Positions 13,759-18,879 of a stretch of 18,879 nt of DNA are shown here, piece by piece. The position numbers and the translations under genes are program-made. The notes beneath the pieces were generated by a model. That model was not told the origin of the DNA. It did not search any database and was given only the letters and a program-made list of their open reading frames with translations. Origin of the DNA: Candidatus Peregrinibacteria bacterium (GTDB lineage: Bacteria; Patescibacteriota; Gracilibacteria; UBA1369; PNNO01); assembly GCA_030595015.1 (NCBI GenBank), contig JAUVDZ010000010.1, forward strand, positions 1 to 18,879, written 5' to 3'. Within the stretch, counting starts at the first letter, position 1. Each line of letters starts with the position of its first letter.

Positions 13759-14223
13759 ATGTCAGCAGAAAAACCACAACAAAAACCAGAATGGATCGAT
13801 GAAATTCCAGTTCCTTATAATGATAAAATTGTATCTTGGGGTCAAGTAAACTATTCTAATTTATTTGAGGATAAAATACCAGGAGATTCTTATTATGCTA
13901 TTGTAAAGAGGCCTGAAAGAGAAGGGGATGGAGATACAATGCTTTATATTGATGGAAATATTGTCTTACGAGTAGATCAACATCGTCAAGATAAAGTAGA
14001 TAGAGCACTAGTTGCTATACGCCAAACTAAAAAAGTACCAAAGGATAAACAAGAGCTAGAAGCAATAATTCATGAAGCTCAGACAAATACAGCCGAGCAA
14101 AATGAGACCAAAAGACAAAAAGCAGCTATAGATGAAGTCTTTGGAGATTTGCAAGGTGCTGAAAGATCAAAACTTCATGAAGTATTAAAGAGCGTTGGAA
14201 GAGAAGATTTACTTAATGGATAG
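13759..14223 (+). CDS. Hypothetical protein
   Basis: 154 residues, soluble, no signal peptide or membrane segment. The first 75 residues suggest a small mixed alpha/beta domain (WIDEIPVPY, YYAIVKRP, MLYIDGNIVLRV). The last 75 are a charged Gln/Lys/Glu-rich helix, possibly a coiled coil. I recognise no family. The strong promoter and the low-GC codon use like its neighbours support a real gene. It is divergent from the split HD gene and upstream of the ileS T-box. Stop is TAG, followed by no obvious terminator. Confidence 0.7.
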   Translation: MSAEKPQQKPEWIDEIPVPYNDKIVSWGQVNYSNLFEDKIPGDSYYAIVKRPEREGDGDTMLYIDGNIVLRVDQHRQDKVDRALVAIRQTKKVPKDKQELEAIIHEAQTNTAEQNETKRQKAAIDEVFGDLQGAERSKLHEVLKSVGREDLLNG

Positions 14224-14290
14224 CAATCTTTAAATTGTTTGACATCCCTAATTATACTTGCTTTTTTCGTTAAATATGTTACATTTTAAC

Positions 14291-14515
14291 TGTACGAAAA
14301 GTACGGCAAATGCGTAAGTTAATAAGAAGGCAATCAACCTTCAAGGCCAATCGGTCGCGCAGAGGAAAGAACGGCTTCCAATAGCTAAGAAAGTCAAGTA
14401 GAATCCTTCGGTGAGAGAACATCGTTAACACATCAATTAAGTGCCTTTATAGGAATCGAGGTGGTACCGCGGACTAGTTGGAGTTCGTCCTTGAAACTAA
14501 GAGGTCTTTTTTTTG
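14291..14515 (+). promoter_or_regulatory. T-box riboswitch (transcription attenuator) for ileS
   Basis: The T-box core AGGTGGTACCGCGG at 14459-14472 is near consensus. After it, GGAC (14471-14474) pairs with GTCC (14487-14490) as part of the antiterminator. The competing terminator pairs 14472-14479 with AACTA plus GTC (14495-14499 and 14504-14506, four-base bulge) and ends in eight T (14507-14514). Near the 5' end a 5-bp hairpin (14326-14330 with 14338-14342) exposes CAATCAA, whose ATC is a plausible isoleucine specifier. Uncharged tRNA-Ile should favour antitermination and raise ileS expression. The canonical long stem I with its distal motifs is not apparent; I place the specifier by inference. 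Confidence 0.9.
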
Positions 14516-14617
14516 CTTAAATATGCGATGAACGAAGTGAATCGGATAGTTAAGTACGGCGAAGCGAAGCGGAGTGTCCTAAGTATATTAATTAAAATAT
14601 CAATAAAACTTACACAT
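14516..14617. other. ileS 5' leader with GC-rich repeat-like stretch
   Basis: Between the T-box terminator and the ileS start lies a stretch rich in CGAAG-type words (14525-14580: AACGAAGTGAATCGGAT, GCGAAGCGAAGCGGAG). It resembles elements at 3558-3580 and 4934-4980 on one strand or the other. The last 35 bases before the ATG are A/T only in character, without a Shine-Dalgarno sequence. Confidence 0.4.
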
Positions 14618-17600
14618 ATGAACAATAAAAAATCATTCAAAGATGTTAATGCTAAGCAATCTTTTCCGGAGATGGAGCAGAAAATGCTTAAATTTTGGGA
14701 AAAGGAAAGCATTTTTGAAGAATCTGTTGCTCGTCGAAAACAAGAAAAAAAGTTTGTTTTCTTTGATGGACCTCCATTTGCAAATGGACTTCCTCATTAT
14801 GGACACATCTTAGCAAATGCTTTAAAAGATGCGGTTACCAGATACTGGACCATGAAAGGATATTATGTTCCACGAACTAATGGATGGGATTGTCACGGAC
14901 TTCCTGTTGAATATGAAATTGAGAAAGAACTTGAAATTTCAGGTCGAAAAGATATTGAAAAATTTGGTGTAGAAAATTTTAATGAAAAATGTCGGGAAAG
15001 TGTATTTAAATATACAAATGAATGGGAAAAAATGCTCGGAAGAGTTGGAAGATGGCTTGATCATGAAGAAACTTATGCAACCCTTCAAACAAATTACATG
15101 GAATCGATTTGGTGGGTATTTAAGCAAATTTGGGATAAGGATTTGGTTTATCAGGGTCATAAATCAATGCATATTTGTCCTAGATGTGAAACTCCTTTAT
15201 CGAATTTTGAGGTAACGCAAGGCTATAAAGATGTTACTGATTTATCTGTCGTTGCTAAATTTGAATTAAAGGATGAACCCGGAACTTATGTTCTGGCCTG
15301 GACAACAACTCCATGGACTCTACCTGGAAATGTTGCGCTTGCGCTTGGGCCGGATGTTAAATATGTGAAAATTCAGGCTGAAGATGATAAATATATCGTT
15401 GCTAAGGATTTAGTTGAAAAAGTAATGGGCGACAGAGAATACAAGGAATTAGATGCTGTCGATCCTAAATCACTTGAAGGCAAAGAATACAAACCACTTT
15501 TTCCTTTTTACGAAGGCAAATTAGAGAAAAAAGCATATGTCCTTTTGCTTGCTGATTTTGTTTCAACTGAAGATGGTACTGGAGTTGTTCATATTGCTCC
15601 TGCGTTTGGTGAAGACGATCTTGCTATTGGTCAGGAGCACGGATTGGAAGTATTACAGCATGTTGGTGGTGATGGAACTTTTAATGAAGAAGTAAAACCA
15701 TGGGCAGGTAAGTTTGTAAAAACTCAGGATCAAAATATTGCTAAATGGTTAGAAGAAAATGGAGGATTGTTTAGTAAGGAAAATTATCGCCATTCATATC
15801 CGCATTGTTGGCGTTGTGATACTCCGCTTTTAAATTATACAACTAAGGCATGGTTTATCCGCGTGACTGATATTAAAGATCGTTTACTTGCAAATAATAA
15901 AAAAATTCATTGGCAACCTGAACATATTAAAGATGGAAGATTTGGGAAATGGCTTGAGGGAGCGCGCGATTGGAATATCTCAAGAAGTCGATTTTGGGGA
16001 TGTCCGATTCCTATTTGGGAATGTGAATGTGGAGAATACAAGGCGATCGGTTCTGTTGAAGAATTAAAAGAACATTCGATCAACCACAAGCAACCGGAAC
16101 GACATGGCGAACTTGATCTTCATATCCCTTATATTGATGACATTAAATTTAAATGTGATAAGTGTGATAAAGAAATGACAAGAATTCCTGAAGTTCTGGA
16201 CTGTTGGTTTGAATCAGGATCAATGCCATATGCTCAGTTGCATTATCCTTTTGAAAATAAAGAACTATTTGAAGAAAACTTTCCGGCACAGTTTATTGCT
16301 GAAGGATTAGACCAGACTCGAGGATGGTTTTATACGTTGCATGTTTTATCAACGATTTTATTTGATAAACCAGCATTCGAAAATGTTATCGTTAATGGAA
16401 TTTTGTTGGCTGATGATGGTGAAAAGTTATCTAAACGTAAAAAGAACTTTCCTGACCCTAATATGCTTTTTGATACCAGAGGGGTTGATGCAATGAGATT
16501 CTTTTTATATTCATCGACTGCACCTTTGGCTGAGGATGTTCGATTTTCAGAAAAACATGTTGATGAACTTATTAAAAAATTCTTATTAACTTTATGGAAT
16601 TCATATAGCTTTTTTGTGACTTATGCGAATATTGATGAGTTTGATCCGAATTCAATTAAGCCTGATTTTAAGCCAAAAAACAAGTTAGATCAATGGCTTT
16701 TGTCTGAGCTGAATCAGCTTATTAAAGAAATAACTGAAGAATTAGATGATTATAATTTAACTAAAGGAACGCGTCCGATGATGGATTTTGTAGATAATCT
16801 TTCTAACTGGTATGTGCGACGTTCACGAAGGCGTTTTTGGAAATCTGAAAGTGATATCGATAAAACAGAGGCTTATAAAACTTTATATATAGTTTTAACT
16901 GAATTTGCGAAGATTATTGCGCCGTTTATGCCATTTGTTGCTGATGAAATTTATCGTAATCTAACTGCAAATTTGAAAGATAATGAAAGTTCAGTTCATT
17001 TATGTGATTGGCCAAAACCGAATGAAAATTTGATAAATGAAGAGCTAAATACTGAAATGTCAGTTATTCGTCGAATTGTGAATCTGGGTCACGGAGTTCG
17101 TGCAAAAGCGCAAATTAAAGTTAGGCAACCTTTGGGTAAAGTTCAGGTTGGACTTCCTGATAGTGTTGATAGTTCTATTGTTGAGGCGCAAAAAGATGTA
17201 ATTTTAGAGGAATTAAACTGTAAAGAACTTGAAGTTTTAACTGAAGTTGGAGATGTTGTTCAAAAAGTTGTAAAACCAGATGCCCGAAAACTTGGTCCAA
17301 AATTTGGGAAAGATGTTCAGCAGATAATTCAGCAGGTTAAAGCAGGTGATTACGAGGAATTGGATAATGGCGGAATCAAAATTGGCAAATTTGAATTAGA
17401 ACCAGCTGAATTTGAAATCGGATTTGAAGGGAAAGAAGGATTCGATGTTCAGGGTGAAGCCGGATTTGTAGTAATCCTGGATACAAATATAAGTGACGAG
17501 CTTCGCAATGAAGGTTATGCACGTGAAGTAGTTAGATTTGTTCAGGAGATGCGCAAAAAAGCCGATTACGAAGTTTATGAACGCATTTATTTACAAGTTA

Positions 17601-17767
17601 AAGCTTCTGGTGATATTGAAGAAGCAGTTACTCAATTTGCTGACTATATTAAACGCGAAACTTTATCAATCGAATTACAACAAGGTAGCGAATTCACTTG
17701 GGATAAAGAAGAGGAAGTCGAGATTAATGGAGAGAAAGTTGTGATTGGGGTTCGTAGAGAGAACTAA
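14618..17767 (+). CDS. ileS: Isoleucyl-tRNA synthetase, long (eukaryote-like, IleS2-type)
   Basis: 1049 residues from the ATG at 14618. An upstream in-frame ATG at 14513 lies in the T-box terminator and is rejected. The enzyme charges tRNA-Ile and edits misactivated valine. Visible features are the HIGH-type site HYGH (60-63), CPRC (187-190), the editing-domain motif TTTPWTLPGN (229-238) and CWRC (397-400). A probable zinc site is CEC (469-471) with CDKC (513-516). The KMSKS-type loop is KLSKR (603-607), as in the type 2 group, which tends to resist mupirocin. The anticodon-binding domain begins with NWYVRRSRRRFW near 730. Length and loops place it with eukaryote-like enzymes, common in Patescibacteria. 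Regulation is by the T-box directly upstream. Confidence 0.97.
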   Translation: MNNKKSFKDVNAKQSFPEMEQKMLKFWEKESIFEESVARRKQEKKFVFFDGPPFANGLPHYGHILANALKDAVTRYWTMKGYYVPRTNGWDCHGLPVEYEIEKELEISGRKDIEKFGVENFNEKCRESVFKYTNEWEKMLGRVGRWLDHEETYATLQTNYMESIWWVFKQIWDKDLVYQGHKSMHICPRCETPLSNFEVTQGYKDVTDLSVVAKFELKDEPGTYVLAWTTTPWTLPGNVALALGPDVKYVKIQAEDDKYIVAKDLVEKVMGDREYKELDAVDPKSLEGKEYKPLFPFYEGKLEKKAYVLLLADFVSTEDGTGVVHIAPAFGEDDLAIGQEHGLEVLQHVGGDGTFNEEVKPWAGKFVKTQDQNIAKWLEENGGLFSKENYRHSYPHCWRCDTPLLNYTTKAWFIRVTDIKDRLLANNKKIHWQPEHIKDGRFGKWLEGARDWNISRSRFWGCPIPIWECECGEYKAIGSVEELKEHSINHKQPERHGELDLHIPYIDDIKFKCDKCDKEMTRIPEVLDCWFESGSMPYAQLHYPFENKELFEENFPAQFIAEGLDQTRGWFYTLHVLSTILFDKPAFENVIVNGILLADDGEKLSKRKKNFPDPNMLFDTRGVDAMRFFLYSSTAPLAEDVRFSEKHVDELIKKFLLTLWNSYSFFVTYANIDEFDPNSIKPDFKPKNKLDQWLLSELNQLIKEITEELDDYNLTKGTRPMMDFVDNLSNWYVRRSRRRFWKSESDIDKTEAYKTLYIVLTEFAKIIAPFMPFVADEIYRNLTANLKDNESSVHLCDWPKPNENLINEELNTEMSVIRRIVNLGHGVRAKAQIKVRQPLGKVQVGLPDSVDSSIVEAQKDVILEELNCKELEVLTEVGDVVQKVVKPDARKLGPKFGKDVQQIIQQVKAGDYEELDNGGIKIGKFELEPAEFEIGFEGKEGFDVQGEAGFVVILDTNISDELRNEGYAREVVRFVQEMRKKADYEVYERIYLQVKASGDIEEAVTQFADYIKRETLSIELQQGSEFTWDKEEEVEINGEKVVIGVRREN

Positions 17768-17773
17768 ACCCAC

Positions 17774-17791
17774 TTTGCCTGGAATGGCAAA
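17774..17791 (+). terminator. Possible weak terminator after ileS
   Basis: A 6-bp stem TTTGCC/GGCAAA with a 6-base loop lies six bases after the ileS stop, followed by a broken T-rich run. It would separate ileS from the downstream promoter. Confidence 0.35.
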
Positions 17792-17795
17792 TCTC

Positions 17796-17824
17796 TTGCT
17801 TTCACGCACCTATTTACGTATAAT
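17796..17824 (+). promoter_or_regulatory. Promoter of the yvlD-like/secG operon
   Basis: TTGCTT (17796-17801), 17-base spacer, TATAAT (17819-17824). It lies 37 bases before the first ATG. Confidence 0.7.
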
Positions 17825-17861
17825 TTTTGTCGACCAATAAACCATCATAATTTAAAAAAAT

Positions 17862-18230
17862 ATGTTAAAACGAGCTTTAATTGGAATTTTACTCAATGCT
17901 GCAGGACTATTTTTGATTGTTGAGTTTTTAAGTGAAGTAACTGCAAGTCAGGGTATTAAAGTTTATCTTATTGGAGGGATTATCTTAGGGATTTTAAATA
18001 CTTTTGTTAAGCCAATAATGAAGATTTTGTCATTACCATTTGTATTAATTACAGCTGGTTTGTTTTTAATCGTTATTAATGCGTTTATTCTTTATTTAAC
18101 TCAATGGTTTATAAATGTTATGGATTTTCAGGGTTCATTCCTTGCCTTTGAGGGACTTGGAGCATATTTAATCGCTGGAATCATACTTGGTGTAATCAAT
18201 TGGGCAACTAATATATTTTTAAAACATTAA
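17862..18230 (+). CDS. YvlD/phage-holin-family integral membrane protein
   Basis: 122 residues, almost wholly hydrophobic, with four predicted membrane helices (about residues 5-25, 30-50, 57-82, 95-118). The segment LGILNTFVKPIMKILSLPF is the hallmark of the PF04020 (YvlD, phage holin family 4 superfamily) proteins. Despite the name these are common chromosomal membrane proteins of unclear function. It is four bases upstream of secG and probably co-transcribed from the strong promoter at 17796-17824. No Shine-Dalgarno sequence. There is no nearby endolysin, so I would not read it as a phage holin. Confidence 0.85.
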   Translation: MLKRALIGILLNAAGLFLIVEFLSEVTASQGIKVYLIGGIILGILNTFVKPIMKILSLPFVLITAGLFLIVINAFILYLTQWFINVMDFQGSFLAFEGLGAYLIAGIILGVINWATNIFLKH

Positions 18231-18233
18231 AAC

Positions 18234-18449
18234 ATGCAGGAATTTGTAAAAATATTTCAAATTATCGTATCAGTATTACTGATTCTATCTATATTATCTC
18301 AACAAAGAAGTTCTGGTTTATCTGCGACCTTTGGGGGAACAGGTGGATTTAGTGTAAGTAAAAGAGGTGCAGAAAAGATTTTATATAGATTTACGATTGT
18401 TTTGGCTATTTTGTTTGTATTTGGCTCTGTTCTTTATTTATTTGTGTAA
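18234..18449 (+). CDS. secG: Preprotein translocase subunit SecG
   Basis: 71 residues, the usual size of SecG. Two membrane helices (about 6-22 and 50-70) flank a Gly-rich cytoplasmic loop with GLSATFGGTGGFSVSKRG, typical of the family. SecG joins SecY and SecE in the Sec channel and assists SecA-driven export. It follows the YvlD-like gene by three bases and precedes the binding-protein gene by six, so it sits in the middle of an operon. No Shine-Dalgarno sequence. Confidence 0.93.
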   Translation: MQEFVKIFQIIVSVLLILSILSQQRSSGLSATFGGTGGFSVSKRGAEKILYRFTIVLAILFVFGSVLYLFV

Positions 18450-18455
18450 TAACTT

Positions 18456-18879
18456 ATGAAGAAGCCCTTAGGTTTTCTTCGAATAATTAAGTCTTATTCG
18501 AAGTCAGAAAAAATAATTAGTCTTTTTCTTATTGTTATAGTTCTTTTATTCGGAGCAAAATTTTTTGTAGATAGTTATTCTTCAAGAGTGGCGCAAGGTA
18601 AAGCAGGAGTTTATACCGAAGGTTTTCAGAATGGAATCTTTAGAATTAATCCGGTTTATTCAGATCTAAATGAAGCAGATCGCGATGTTAGTAAGCTGGT
18701 TTTTAGAGGGCTGACTAAATATAATGTTGAAAAAATGGCAATTGTAGGGGATATGGCAGATATAACAATAAGTGAAGATAAATTAACATATACATTTGAG
18801 ATCCATGATAATATTAAATTTCATGATGGTGAAGTTTTGGATGCTGATGATATAATTTTCACCTTTAAAACAATAATTC
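18456..18879 (+). CDS. ABC transporter substrate-binding protein, family 5 (oligopeptide type), 3' truncated by window
   Basis: The frame is open to the right edge; 141 residues are seen. Residues 21-37 form a membrane helix (LFLIVIVLLFGAKFFV) after a basic N-terminus. There is no lipobox Cys, so the protein is membrane-anchored rather than lipidated. From about residue 60 it shows the SBP_bac_5 start pattern: INPVYSDLNEADRDVSKLVF, then LTYTFEIHDNIKFHDGE and ADDIIFTFK. Such proteins bind peptides, dipeptides or nickel outside the cell for an ABC importer; the ligand is unknown. It begins six bases after secG and is likely in the same transcript. Confidence 0.9.
   Translation, partial: MKKPLGFLRIIKSYSKSEKIISLFLIVIVLLFGAKFFVDSYSSRVAQGKAGVYTEGFQNGIFRINPVYSDLNEADRDVSKLVFRGLTKYNVEKMAIVGDMADITISEDKLTYTFEIHDNIKFHDGEVLDADDIIFTFKTII

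Noticed and set aside
14239..14258. TTGACA with TATACT as ileS promoter
   Set aside because: The spacer is only eight bases and no other -10 lies at 16-18 bases. The true T-box promoter is uncertain.
14513..14617. Longer ileS start at 14513
   Set aside because: The ATG-containing stretch overlaps the T-box terminator T-run and the encoded 35 extra residues do not look like an IleS N-terminus. The ATG at 14618 gives the normal start.
17862..18230. Phage lysis holin
   Set aside because: The family is a chromosomal membrane-protein family, it sits in an operon with secG, and no prophage genes are near.

Overview
The window is AT-rich bacterial DNA (roughly one third G+C by eye) with compact genes and tiny or zero gaps between convergent genes. 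Nearly all genes lack a Shine-Dalgarno sequence, and several have extended -10 promoters that allow very short leaders or none. Stop codons are mostly TAA, with three TAG and one TGA. Full-length purA, purB, purC and ileS contain no in-frame TGA, so the standard code fits and a Gracilibacteria-type UGA recoding does not. The long eukaryote-like IleS, the family-5 binding protein with a membrane anchor instead of a lipobox, the multi-domain wall hydrolase and the overall style suggest a Patescibacteria/CPR genome, possibly Peregrinibacteria-like. That placement is inference.

Layout. Bases 1-1133 (-) hold the 5' part of a lipoprotein gene that differs from the rest in composition and has a strong RBS. 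Bases 1134-3640 form an accessory island: a RelB/RelE-like toxin-antitoxin pair, a NYN-domain nuclease gene (-) and a lone PBECR-like nuclease gene. They are delimited by copies of a previously unlabelled 68-nt repeat (1352-1476, 2921-2989, half-copy 2192-2213). Bases 3640-5110 hold tRNA-Val(TAC), two small unknown genes (one a secreted Cys-rich protein) and tRNA-Leu(GAG), with GC-rich hairpin elements between them. Bases 5191-7449 encode a 752-residue putative two-domain peptidoglycan hydrolase.

Bases 7450-12802 are a purine locus: purA (-), an HNH endonuclease gene (-), then purC-purE-purB (+). PurE is the class II (animal-type, CO2-using) form, so PurK would not be needed. Together these genes cover AIR to SAICAR to AICAR and IMP to adenylosuccinate to AMP. 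Bases 12805-13617 (-) hold an HD-domain hydrolase split by one in-frame TAG. Bases 13759-14223 encode an unknown protein.

Bases 14291-17767 carry ileS under a T-box transcription-attenuation leader with an unusually short putative specifier hairpin. Bases 17862-18879 hold a YvlD/holin-like membrane protein, secG and the start of an oligopeptide-type substrate-binding protein, probably one operon.

Most worth a second look: the 68-nt repeat around the accessory genes, the amber-split HD protein, the T-box with a reduced stem I, and the promoter-hairpin-T-run leader of the NYN gene.
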